NCBI RefSeq assembly: GCF_028688795.1
Contig: NZ_JAQTXM010000007.1
Location: 62,001 to 126,000, forward strand
DNA from: Rhodoferax sp.
GTDB taxonomy: Bacteria; Pseudomonadota; Gammaproteobacteria; Burkholderiales; Burkholderiaceae_C
Reading direction: 5' to 3'
Length of the DNA stretch: 64,000 nt
Positions 50,492 through 58,359 of the stretch are shown piece after piece. The position numbers and the translations under genes are program-made. Under the pieces are notes generated by a model. It was not told where the DNA came from. It saw only the letters and a program-made list of their open reading frames with translations, and made no database searches. How positions within the stretch are numbered: position 1 is the first letter of the stretch; each line of letters starts with the position of its first letter.

Positions 50492-50505
50492 TTGATATAA
50501 ATCAG
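50492..50505. promoter_or_regulatory. Candidate FNR box upstream of the DUF302 lipoprotein gene
   Basis: TTGAT-ATAA-ATCAG matches TTGAT-N4-ATCAA at 9 of 10 positions, 69 bp before the GTG start codon. It lies directly downstream of the FNR-like regulator gene. Confidence 0.5.
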
Positions 50506-50574
50506 TAAGTGCTGATTGTGCTGATGTCTTTTTTAGTTGCATCAGCGTCCCTACCTGTTCTATCAAGGAAAAAC

Positions 50575-51147
50575 GTGAATTCTTCAATCCGTAAACTTTT
50601 TTGGTTGCCATTGCTGGCAGCCGTTTTTTTAACTGGTTGCGGCACGATCAGCACCATGGGCAAGCTAGAAAGCGGCGCTGGCGCAGAGGCCAGCACCATG
50701 TGGGATCGCTGGATTGCGGCTGATGGTGACATTGCCGTGGCCACCACTTGGGAGCGCAAGGTCAAAGCGGGCTTAACGGTTCAGGATATCGAGCAGGCGT
50801 TTGAGCAAATTTCTGCTGAGCGCAACATGAAGGGTGTGGGTGAGTTGCCACTGTCCAAAGAATTGGAGGCGCGCACCGGCGTCAAGCAAAAATTTCTCAA
50901 GGTGTACTCCTACTGCTCGCCCGCTACCGCACGCCTGATGGTTGATTTCAGTCCTGCCATGGGCGCTTATTTGCCTTGCCGTCTGACTGTTGTGGAGCGG
51001 GATGATGGTTTGTGGATTTACACCCTGAACATGGACATGATGGTCAAGATGGGTCGCAAGTTGCCATCCCCCCTGAAAGAAGAGGCGTGGAAAGTGCGTG
51101 AAACCATTTACCAAATGATGGACCGTGCAGCCAAAGGTGACTTCTAA
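50575..51147 (+). CDS. DUF302-family lipoprotein
   Basis: 190 aa from a GTG at 50575 with RBS AAGGA; earlier in-frame codons lack an RBS. Lipobox LTGC follows a hydrophobic signal (LFWLPLLAAVFLTGC). The C-terminal half has the DUF302 look: YSYCSPATARLMVDFSPAM and PCRLTVVERDDGLWIY. Function unknown; DUF302 genes are frequent in sulfur-oxidation clusters. Twenty-four nt before the second FadL gene. Confidence 0.8.
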   Translation: MNSSIRKLFWLPLLAAVFLTGCGTISTMGKLESGAGAEASTMWDRWIAADGDIAVATTWERKVKAGLTVQDIEQAFEQISAERNMKGVGELPLSKELEARTGVKQKFLKVYSYCSPATARLMVDFSPAMGAYLPCRLTVVERDDGLWIYTLNMDMMVKMGRKLPSPLKEEAWKVRETIYQMMDRAAKGDF

Positions 51148-51171
51148 GCCGAACTGGCCCAAGGAGACAAC

Positions 51172-52557
51172 ATGATGCATAAATTCAGGTCTAAAAAAAC
51201 ACCGTGCCACGCTGTTGTTCTGGCGGCGTTGGTAGCGCCATTGTCCAGTGCCATGGCCACCAATGGCATGCTGATGGAGGGCTATGGTGCAACAGCGACG
51301 GGCATGGGAGGTGCGTCGCAAGCGTATGACGTTGGTAACTCCGGCATGGCGCAAAACCCCGCTACCTTGGGCTTGCAACCTGAAGGGTCAACGCGTATTG
51401 GTATCAACATCGGTCTTTTGCAGCCCGATGTGAAAAGTACGGCAGTCACGCCAATGGGGAATATGGCCGCCCAATCTGGTGGCGATAAGTACCTCATGCC
51501 TTCATTTGGTTACAGCAAGCGCAGCGGCGACTGGACCTACGGACTTGGCATGTTTGCACTGGGTGGCATGGGTACCGAGTACGACGCCAATTCATTTATG
51601 GGTAGTCTCCCCCCGGACGGTCAACCTGGTTTGCCCGCACGCTCTGAGTTGGGCGTGGGCAATGTGTTGATTCCTGTGGCTTACCAGGTCAACAACCAAT
51701 GGACGGTTGGTGCCACCGTGAAATTTGTCTGGGCTTCGCTGGACCTGATGATGAATACGTCGGGGCCACAGTTAGGGAGTCTTTACGCATCCGGCAGTGG
51801 CGCCTTCGCGCCAGCGAATGTCGCTGGACTGAGTTCAGCCACATGGACCCGATTAGAGTTTTCTGATGGCGGCAAGTTTACTGGAGCGGCCAAGGGTAAT
51901 GGTTATGGCCTAACTTTCGGAACTACCTATAAATTGTCAGATGATGTGATGCTGGGCGGCTCGTATCAATTGAAAACTGCGCTGAGCAATTTGGAAACGG
52001 GAAACACGGGAGCCACACTCTCCACCTCATTGGGAATGTTGCCAAGTGTCAGCGGAAAGATCACCGTGATTGACTTTCAGATGCCCTCGGTATTGGCGGT
52101 CGGTGGCAGTTGGAAAGTGTCACCGGGTGTGATGTTGGCTGCGGACATCAAGCACATTGGCTGGTCGGAAGTCATGGATAACTTTCGCATGCGCCTTGAC
52201 ACCAACATTGGAAGTGTGTCGTTTGAAATTCCTCAAAAATGGAAAGATCAAACCGTGCTTAACCTGGGTGTCGCTTGGGCTGCCACTGAGGCGTTGACCC
52301 TGCGTGCCGGGCTTAACTTGGCTGACAACCCAGTGCCTGACCAGTACGTTCACCCCTTGTTTCCAGCCATTGAGAAGAACCATGTGACTTTGGGTTTTGG
52401 CTACCACTTGAGCAAGAACGATATGATTAATGCGTCCTGGTCTCATGTCCCGACGGTGACGGTAACCAACCCTGGCAATGCGGCAAGCAACTCACCTCCA
52501 GTCGTTATTTCACATGGCCAAAATAATTTGCAGTTTAACTATGTTCGGTCCTTTTAG
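51172..52557 (+). CDS. FadL/TodX-type outer-membrane channel, paralogue 2
   Basis: 461 aa. Signal peptide ends at ALVAPLSSAMA; mature N-terminus TNGMLMEGYGATATGMGGAS is nearly the same as in the first paralogue (42748). The NPA motif GMAQNPATLGLQ is kept and it ends in Phe (NYVRSF). ATGATG start with RBS AAGGAG. The paralogue pair brackets the sulfide-oxidation block, suggesting related substrates. Confidence 0.9.
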   Translation: MMHKFRSKKTPCHAVVLAALVAPLSSAMATNGMLMEGYGATATGMGGASQAYDVGNSGMAQNPATLGLQPEGSTRIGINIGLLQPDVKSTAVTPMGNMAAQSGGDKYLMPSFGYSKRSGDWTYGLGMFALGGMGTEYDANSFMGSLPPDGQPGLPARSELGVGNVLIPVAYQVNNQWTVGATVKFVWASLDLMMNTSGPQLGSLYASGSGAFAPANVAGLSSATWTRLEFSDGGKFTGAAKGNGYGLTFGTTYKLSDDVMLGGSYQLKTALSNLETGNTGATLSTSLGMLPSVSGKITVIDFQMPSVLAVGGSWKVSPGVMLAADIKHIGWSEVMDNFRMRLDTNIGSVSFEIPQKWKDQTVLNLGVAWAATEALTLRAGLNLADNPVPDQYVHPLFPAIEKNHVTLGFGYHLSKNDMINASWSHVPTVTVTNPGNAASNSPPVVISHGQNNLQFNYVRSF

Positions 52558-52625
52558 TGCTTGGGGCCACTTCTGTTTGGCTGGCAGCGCCCTCGATTTT
52601 TTATCAATCTAAGGAGATCACAACT

Positions 52626-52943
52626 ATGAAGCGACTTGCATTTTTGGTGTTGGGTATGGCGCTCTTCAGCGCTCAAGCGCAAGAGGTTCCTGCTCTTTAT
52701 GTGGGGGCTGACCTCAAGCTTGGCGAAAAGTTAATTGCAGACAACAAGTGCGAGGCATGTCATCAGCAAAAAGTGGGTGGCAACGGCAGTGCCATCTACC
52801 GCCCAACGGGTCGTGTCAATTCTTTGGGGGCGCTACGTGGACAAGTTGAGGCTTGCAATCAGATGCTCAACATCGGGCTATTTCCTGATGAGGTGACCTC
52901 TGTCTCAGCAGTGCTGAACCGGGATCATTACCGCTTCAAGTAA
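52626..52943 (+). CDS. Small exported c-type cytochrome-like protein
   Basis: 105 aa from the ATG at 52626 with RBS AAGGAG. Signal peptide KRLAFLVLGMALFSAQA; one haem site CEACHQQKVGG. The remaining chain (SLGALRGQVEACNQMLNIG) includes a second Cys and a possible Met ligand. Resembles short cytochromes that follow FadL or SoxH-type genes; partner unknown. Confidence 0.82.
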   Translation: MKRLAFLVLGMALFSAQAQEVPALYVGADLKLGEKLIADNKCEACHQQKVGGNGSAIYRPTGRVNSLGALRGQVEACNQMLNIGLFPDEVTSVSAVLNRDHYRFK

Positions 52944-52960
52944 GTGAAAACCCCCATAGC

Positions 52961-52992
52961 TTGACATGTCAATATGCGATATATTTGCATAT
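52961..52992. promoter_or_regulatory. Palindromes in the soxR promoter
   Basis: TTGACATGTCAA (52961-52972) is a perfect 12-bp palindrome that contains a consensus -35 TTGACA. ATATGC-N9-GCATAT (52972-52992) overlaps it. They lie 21-53 bp before the ArsR-type gene, the position expected for an autoregulated ArsR-family promoter. Confidence 0.5.
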
Positions 52993-53013
52993 CCGTATAT
53001 ATAGATTAAAAAG

Positions 53014-53340
53014 ATGAGCGAGCCCGATCTTCCGAAAGTGTCAGCGCCAGCGCTTGAGCGTGCGGCAGAAATTTTTGGAGTTTTGTCAACGCCTATGCGT
53101 TTGCAGATCATTGGTGCCTTGTGTGGTGGTGAGCAGAATGTGACGCATTTGCTTGGAAAAATTGAGGCGTCCCAGCCCAACATGTCCAGGCATTTGCAAG
53201 TCATGTACCAAGCTGGTGTGCTGTCCAGGCGGCGCAGTGGCCAGCAGGTCTTTTACCGTATCGCAGATGAATCTGTGGTGCGTGTGTGCAAAGCGGTGTG
53301 TATGCAGGCAGAGTCTGAACAATCGACATTTGCGATTTGA
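53014..53340 (+). CDS. soxR: ArsR-family SoxR-like regulator of sox genes
   Basis: 108 aa winged helix. THLLGKIEASQPNMSRHLQVM is the DNA-binding helix pair, LSRRRSGQQVFYRI the wing. Cysteines 37, 92 and 96 (GALCGGEQN, RVCKAVC) occupy the same places as the SoxR/SqrR sensing thiols. Sits directly before soxCDYZAXB, the usual place of SoxR, which de-represses sox genes upon persulfidation. Paralogue of the regulator at 9458. Confidence 0.9.
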   Translation: MSEPDLPKVSAPALERAAEIFGVLSTPMRLQIIGALCGGEQNVTHLLGKIEASQPNMSRHLQVMYQAGVLSRRRSGQQVFYRIADESVVRVCKAVCMQAESEQSTFAI

Positions 53341-53347
53341 TTTTTGT

Positions 53348-53361
53348 ATGCCAAATGGCAT
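53348..53361. promoter_or_regulatory. Inverted repeat upstream of soxC
   Basis: ATGCCA-AA-TGGCAT, 47 bp before the soxC ATG and 8 bp after the soxR stop. Candidate operator for SoxR control of the sox operon. Confidence 0.45.
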
Positions 53362-53408
53362 GCGGTGTGATGATGTGATTCGAGGAACGCGTAAAAGGAG
53401 TGTTTTGA

Positions 53409-54773
53409 ATGGAACAAAGTACGAGCTCAGGCCGATTGATCAAGGCGCCTGAGAATTTTCTGAACCAAGACGGCATAAGAGCCGTTTTTTCAGAAGCCAA
53501 AAAAGGTCGGCGCGACTTTATTCGCAATGCCTTCGCTGCTGCTGCAGCAGGCGCCGCTGTACCTGCCGTGATGGCGCAAGGTAACCCAGTTCCTGTGGAG
53601 GGTGGCGACCCTAACATCTTGAACCTTCCCGCGCACAGCGTGGGCTTGGGTCAAGGCGTGGCACAGAACGATGGCTATGGCAAACCCTCGCAATATGAAT
53701 CTGGCGTGCAGCGTCGTCAAAGCCCAGGCTTAACGCAAACCACGCAGTCCTCAGTGTCGTTCGCCCCTTTGCAGTCATTATTTGGCATTGTGACGCCAAG
53801 TGGTCTGCACTTCGAGCGGCATCACCAAGGTTGGTGGGATATTGACCCGTCCAAGCACCGTTTGATGATCAATGGCATGGTCAAGGCGGCCAAGGTGTTT
53901 ACGCTGGATGAAATCATGCGTTTGCCCTCGGTGTCGCGTTTTCACTTTATTGAGTGTGGTGCCAATACCGCCGTTGATTGGGGTAATGTGGCCGTGCCCA
54001 CCGTGCAATACACGCATGGCATGGTGTCATGCAGCGAATTCACTGGTGTGCCTTTAATCACCTTGCTTGAAATGGCGGGAGCTGACCTCAAGAACGGCAA
54101 GTTTGTGCTTGCAGAGGGTGCCGATGGCTCATCCATGACGCGTACCATTCCGATGAGCTTGATCAAGTCTGGCGAGGTATTTGTCGCCTACGGTCAAAAC
54201 GGCGAAATGTTGCGGCCTGAAAACGGTTACCCGTTGCGTTTGATTGTGCCGGGTGTTCAAGGCGTGAGCTGGGTCAAATACCTGCGCCGCATTGAAGTGG
54301 GTGACATGCCCTACGCGTCCAAAGACGAGGCGGTTCACTACATTGATCTGATGCCCTCCGGACAACACCGCCAGTATTCTGGATTGCAGGAGTGCAAAAG
54401 CGTGGTCACCACGCCGTCCGGTGGCCAAGTGTTATTGGACAAGGGGTTTTACAACGTCACCGGTTTGGCATGGAGCGGCAAAGGAAAAATCAAAAAGGTC
54501 GATGTCTCGGTGGATGGTGGTCGCAACTGGCGCACTGCGCGTCTTGAATCCCCCGTGTTGTCCAAAGCGTTGACGCGATTCAATATTGACTGGGTCTGGG
54601 ACGGCAAGCCCGCCATCATTCAAAGCCGGGCCATGGACGACACTGGTTTTGTTCAGCCAACTTACAAACAATTGCGCGCTGTTCGCGGCACGCGTTCGAT
54701 CTATCACAACAATGCCATTCAGTCGTGGTTGGTGCAGGAAAATGGTGAGGTGAAAAATGTTCAGGTTTCGTAA
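53409..54773 (+). CDS. soxC: SoxC, molybdenum subunit of sulfane dehydrogenase
   Basis: 454 aa, RBS AAGGAG. Tat signal GRRDFIRNAFAAAAAGAAV. Sulfite-oxidase fold with the Mo-ligating Cys in HFIECGANTAVDWG. Oxidises SoxY-bound sulfane sulfur with SoxD as electron acceptor. The C-terminal dimerisation domain VDVSVDGGRNWRTARLE is intact. Overlaps soxD by 17 nt. Confidence 0.96.
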   Translation: MEQSTSSGRLIKAPENFLNQDGIRAVFSEAKKGRRDFIRNAFAAAAAGAAVPAVMAQGNPVPVEGGDPNILNLPAHSVGLGQGVAQNDGYGKPSQYESGVQRRQSPGLTQTTQSSVSFAPLQSLFGIVTPSGLHFERHHQGWWDIDPSKHRLMINGMVKAAKVFTLDEIMRLPSVSRFHFIECGANTAVDWGNVAVPTVQYTHGMVSCSEFTGVPLITLLEMAGADLKNGKFVLAEGADGSSMTRTIPMSLIKSGEVFVAYGQNGEMLRPENGYPLRLIVPGVQGVSWVKYLRRIEVGDMPYASKDEAVHYIDLMPSGQHRQYSGLQECKSVVTTPSGGQVLLDKGFYNVTGLAWSGKGKIKKVDVSVDGGRNWRTARLESPVLSKALTRFNIDWVWDGKPAIIQSRAMDDTGFVQPTYKQLRAVRGTRSIYHNNAIQSWLVQENGEVKNVQVS

Positions 54774-55860
54774 AGCAATCGTCAGCGCAGTTCTTCTGGC
54801 ACTTGCAGGGGCTGTGACTGCTCAACCCATACTCAAGCTAGCCGGTCTTGGACGCGACGCTACGCCCAAAGAAGTGGCTGCGTGGGATATTGATGTGCGC
54901 CCCGACTTCAAAGGCTTGCCTGCAGGTTCGGGCACAGTGGCAAAGGGGCAGGATATTTGGGAAGAAAAATGCGCCAGTTGCCATGGTTTTTTTGGCGAAT
55001 CTGGTGAGGTGTTCAGTCCGATTATTGGCGGGGTCACACCCAAAGACATTGAAACTGGGCATGTGGCCAATCTGATCACACCGGGCTATCCGGGGCGCAC
55101 CACTTTCATGAAGGTGGCTTCCGTCTCTACATTGTGGGATTTCATCAATCGCGCCATGCCATGGAATGCGCCGAAGACGCTGAAAACGGACGAGGTTTAT
55201 GCTGTATTGGCATTCATGCTGAACATCGGTGGCATCGTGCCTGAAAACTTCACACTGAATGAAAAGACCATTCGTGATGTGCAGGCCCGCATGCCCAACC
55301 GCAATGGCATGACGACTGACCACACCCTGTGGCCTGGCAAGGAGTTTGGTGGTGCCAAAAAGCCAGACACGCAAAACGTAGCCTGCATGAAAGACTGCAC
55401 ACCTGAGCCCAAGTTGGCATCGTTCCTGCCAGACTTTGCCCGCAATGCGCACGGCAATCTGGCGGAGCAAAACCGCATGGTAGGGGCGCAGCACGGCGCA
55501 GACACCACGCAGCCAGAGCCAAAAGTGGGCGAGAAGCCAGCTGCGACACCAACCGCGCCCAAGCCGCAAACTGGTACGCCAGCCACAGGCGCAGATGCGG
55601 GTAAGCCAGATGCCAAAAAGGCAACGGCTTTGTTGCAGAAAAATGGCTGTCTGGTGTGCCATGGCATGACCAACAAAATTGTTGGCCCTGCATACACTGA
55701 TGTCGCTAAAAAACATGTGGGCAATGTGGAATATCTTGCCACGAAGATCAAGGCAGGTGGTGTCGGCGTGTGGGGTCCTATTCCCATGCCAGCCCAAACT
55801 TTGAGCGAAGCAGATGCCAAGACCATTGCGGTGTGGTTGGCTGCCGGGGCAGGCAAGTAA
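54757..55860 (+). CDS. soxD: SoxD, dihaem cytochrome c subunit
   Basis: 367 aa, signal peptide (AIVSAVLLALAGAVTA). Two haem sites: CASCHGFFG (about residue 70) and CLVCHGMTN (about 300), joined by a Pro/Ala/Lys-rich linker (about 245-285). Accepts electrons from SoxC. Some SoxD proteins lose the second domain; here it is intact. Confidence 0.95.
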   Translation: MFRFRKAIVSAVLLALAGAVTAQPILKLAGLGRDATPKEVAAWDIDVRPDFKGLPAGSGTVAKGQDIWEEKCASCHGFFGESGEVFSPIIGGVTPKDIETGHVANLITPGYPGRTTFMKVASVSTLWDFINRAMPWNAPKTLKTDEVYAVLAFMLNIGGIVPENFTLNEKTIRDVQARMPNRNGMTTDHTLWPGKEFGGAKKPDTQNVACMKDCTPEPKLASFLPDFARNAHGNLAEQNRMVGAQHGADTTQPEPKVGEKPAATPTAPKPQTGTPATGADAGKPDAKKATALLQKNGCLVCHGMTNKIVGPAYTDVAKKHVGNVEYLATKIKAGGVGVWGPIPMPAQTLSEADAKTIAVWLAAGAGK

Positions 55861-55917
55861 AGCCTGCCAAAAATGAACAAATTTTTTCTTCGCATGAACT
55901 TAACCAAGGAGCTACCC

Positions 55918-56373
55918 ATGCAAACTCGTCGCGAGACACTCAAACACAGCGCTATCGTGGCTGGCCTGCTGGCCACCACCGGCCTGTTTCCCCAATACGC
56001 CTTTGCTTACAACAAAGCAGCCTTTGATGCCAAATCTGTTGCCGACGTGGTAAAAGCCCTGGGTGGCAGCGCCCCTGTGGAAAGTAAAGACGTCACCATT
56101 GGTGGCCCAGATATCGCTGAAAACGGTGCCGTGGTGCCATTGACCGCCAGCACCACGCTGACCGGCGTCAAGCACATCTTGCTGCTGGTTGAAAAGAACC
56201 CGTCCGCTCTGGTGGCCCAGTTCAACGTCACCGACAGCGTCGAGCCCAACTTTGCCACCCGTTCCAAGATGGGCCAATCTTCTGACGTCTACGCTGTGGC
56301 CATCATGAACGACGGCAAAGCCTTCTTTGCCAAAAAAGAAGTCAAAGTGACCCTGGGCGGTTGCGGCGGCTAA
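55918..56373 (+). CDS. soxY: SoxY, sulfur-carrier subunit
   Basis: 151 aa from the ATG at 55918 with RBS AAGGAG; an upstream ATG at 55873 lacks one. Tat signal TRRETLKHSAIVAGLLA. C-terminus KVTLGGCGG has the swinging-arm GGCGG whose Cys binds thiosulfate sulfur. Acts with SoxZ in the periplasm; soxZ follows after 50 nt. Confidence 0.97.
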   Translation: MQTRRETLKHSAIVAGLLATTGLFPQYAFAYNKAAFDAKSVADVVKALGGSAPVESKDVTIGGPDIAENGAVVPLTASTTLTGVKHILLLVEKNPSALVAQFNVTDSVEPNFATRSKMGQSSDVYAVAIMNDGKAFFAKKEVKVTLGGCGG

Positions 56374-56423
56374 GCCCGACTTCTTTCAGCACCCATTAAT
56401 TTATTGAATTCAGGAGTTTCAAA

Positions 56424-56735
56424 ATGGCAGATCCAATGCGCATTCGCGCCCAAGTAGCCGGCGATAAAGCCACCGTACGAGTCTTGATGAGCCATGAAAT
56501 GGAATCAGGCCAGCGCAAAGATGCCGCTGGAAAACTGGTACCCGCCATGCACATCACTGAAGTCAGCGCCACCCACAACGGCAAAGTCGTCCTGACCGCC
56601 GATTGGGGCTCTGCTGTCTCCAAAAACCCGTTCCTTCAGTTTGTGGTCAAGGGTGCCAAGGCTGGCGACAAAATTGGCGTGACCTGGAAAGACACCAAGG
56701 GCGACACCCGCACCGACGAAGCCACCGCTTCCTAA
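56424..56735 (+). CDS. soxZ: SoxZ, partner of SoxY
   Basis: 103 aa, immunoglobulin-like fold (MRIRAQVAGDKATVRVLMSH, MHITEVSATHNGKVVL). No signal peptide; exported with SoxY by the Tat piggyback route known for this pair. RBS AGGAG before the ATG. Followed by a strong terminator-like hairpin. Confidence 0.97.
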   Translation: MADPMRIRAQVAGDKATVRVLMSHEMESGQRKDAAGKLVPAMHITEVSATHNGKVVLTADWGSAVSKNPFLQFVVKGAKAGDKIGVTWKDTKGDTRTDEATAS

Positions 56736-56752
56736 AGTCGACAAGCGTGCAG

Positions 56753-56783
56753 AAAAGGGTGAGCCTGGTACTCACCCTTTTTT
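56753..56783 (+). terminator. Rho-independent terminator-like hairpin after soxZ
   Basis: AAAAGGGTGAG pairs with CTCACCCTTTT around the loop CCTGGTA, followed by a T-run. Position between soxZ and soxA suggests partial termination, giving more soxCDYZ than soxAXB transcript. Confidence 0.75.
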
Positions 56784-56821
56784 CTTAAACGATGCAACCC
56801 TACGTTGAGGAGACAAAACCC

Positions 56822-57622
56822 ATGAAAAAAGCAATGACGCTGCTGGTGCTTGGCAGTCTGGCCATGGCCAGCGCCCACGCCCAGAAATCTGCCGCCGTCC
56901 AATCCATCGAGGAATACCGCGCCATGCTGGCCGATGGCAACCCCGCCGAACTCTTTGAAGCCAAAGGTGAAGACCTCTGGAAACAAAAGCGCGGCCCCAA
57001 AGCCGCCTCGCTGGAAAAATGTGACCTGGGCCAGGGCCCCGGCATCGTCAAAGGCGTCTTCGTTACCCTGCCTCGCTACTTTGCCGACACCAACAAGGTG
57101 CAAGACCTGGAGTCTCGCCTGCTCACCTGCATGGACACCCTGCAAGGCCTCAATGTGGCCGAGATCGCCAAGACCGGTTTTGGCAAAGGCGAACAGAAAA
57201 ACGTCACCGCACTGGCCACCTGGATAGCCGCCGAATCGCGTGACATGAAATTCAACCTGCCCCAGGCCCATGCCCAGGAGCAAGTGGCCTACGAAGTGGG
57301 CAAGCGACTGTTCTTTCAGCGCGGTGGCCCACATGACTTCTCATGCGCCTCCTGCCACGGTGCCGACAACTGGCGCATTCGCCTACAAGACCTGCCCAAT
57401 CTGACCAAAAACCCGGGTGACGGCATCGGCTTTGCAGCCTGGCCTGCCTACCGCGTCTCCAACGGCCAGATGTGGGGCATGCAACAGCGCCTGAACGACT
57501 GCTACCGCCAGCAGCGGTTTCCCTATCCCGGCTTTGCCAGTGATGCCACGGTGGCGCTGGCCACCTACCTAGGCGTGAACAGCCAGGGTTCCAAGTCAGT
57601 GGCACCTGCCCTCAAACGCTAA
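56822..57622 (+). CDS. soxA: SoxA, haem c subunit of SoxXA
   Basis: 266 aa from the ATG at 56822. Signal peptide MTLLVLGSLAMASAHA. One C-type haem site CASCHGADNW; the active-site Cys (haem ligand, forms persulfide) is in QRLNDCYRQQRFPYPGF. An N-terminal Cys pair EKCDLG/LLTCMDT sits where other SoxA proteins have a second haem, so this is the monohaem type. Couples thiosulfate to SoxY. Confidence 0.96.
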   Translation: MKKAMTLLVLGSLAMASAHAQKSAAVQSIEEYRAMLADGNPAELFEAKGEDLWKQKRGPKAASLEKCDLGQGPGIVKGVFVTLPRYFADTNKVQDLESRLLTCMDTLQGLNVAEIAKTGFGKGEQKNVTALATWIAAESRDMKFNLPQAHAQEQVAYEVGKRLFFQRGGPHDFSCASCHGADNWRIRLQDLPNLTKNPGDGIGFAAWPAYRVSNGQMWGMQQRLNDCYRQQRFPYPGFASDATVALATYLGVNSQGSKSVAPALKR

Positions 57623-57639
57623 TGGATTGGAGATTCAAC

Positions 57640-58293
57640 ATGAAAAAACAACATGCATTTGCGCTCTCTGCCCTCGCCGCTGTCCTGATTGCTGGCTGCG
57701 CCTCCAGCCCCAGCACCGCAGACCTGGACAAGTTGACCGCTGACATCGTCAAGGCCTCTTTCTCTGACAAAGGCATTGTCAAAGTGGCGGTGATCGCCCC
57801 GGAAGAGATCAACATCGCCTGTAGCGCCGCTGAGGTCGCTGGCAAGCCGCTGAATGCAGATGTGGCTGAAGCACTTCAAGCAGCACAGCTCAAGACCATC
57901 AAATGGCCCACTGACGGCAATTACATGGGCGACTGGAAAGCTGGCGAAAAGCTGGCCCAAAGTGGCCGTGGCCTGACTTGGACTGACGCGGCAGACACCC
58001 CCAACGGTGGCAATTGCTACAACTGCCACCAAATGGACCCGAAGGAAATATCCTTTGGCACGATTGGCCCGAGTCTGACAGGCTATGCCAAGACACGTGG
58101 CGTTATCGCAGACCCAACCAGCCCCGCCTCCAAGGCCATCATTGAGTACACCTGGGGAAAAATCTGGAATGCCAAAGCGTACAGCGCCTGCTCCGTGATG
58201 CCGCGTGCGGGACACAAGGGCATCATGACCGAGGCGCAGGTTAAAGATTTGATGGCTTTGCTGCTGGATCCGAAGTCGCCTGTGAATCAGTAA
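57640..58293 (+). CDS. soxX: SoxX, cytochrome c subunit of SoxXA
   Basis: 217 aa from the ATG at 57640 (TGGAG upstream). The signal ends in a lipobox, LIAGCASS, so the protein is probably membrane-tethered. One haem site CYNCHQMDPKE; C-terminal Met ligand candidate in SACSVMPRAGHKGIM. Longer than minimal SoxX because of an N-terminal region of about 90 residues. Confidence 0.94.
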   Translation: MKKQHAFALSALAAVLIAGCASSPSTADLDKLTADIVKASFSDKGIVKVAVIAPEEINIACSAAEVAGKPLNADVAEALQAAQLKTIKWPTDGNYMGDWKAGEKLAQSGRGLTWTDAADTPNGGNCYNCHQMDPKEISFGTIGPSLTGYAKTRGVIADPTSPASKAIIEYTWGKIWNAKAYSACSVMPRAGHKGIMTEAQVKDLMALLLDPKSPVNQ

Positions 58294-58310
58294 AACGGCT
58301 TATTTCTACG

Positions 58311-58333
58311 GCCCGGCCTGCCCGGGCTTTTTT
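58311..58333 (+). terminator. Rho-independent terminator between soxX and soxB
   Basis: GCCCGG-CCTGC-CCGGGC followed by six T. A strong hairpin 18 nt after the soxX stop and 27 nt before soxB; soxB may need read-through or its own promoter. Confidence 0.8.
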
Positions 58334-58359
58334 ACTTCTTTTAAAACGGTGTTTACACA

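Noticed and set aside
54838-55797. 319-aa minus-strand open frame across soxD
   Set aside because: Shadow of the dihaem cytochrome gene; no domain, no RBS.
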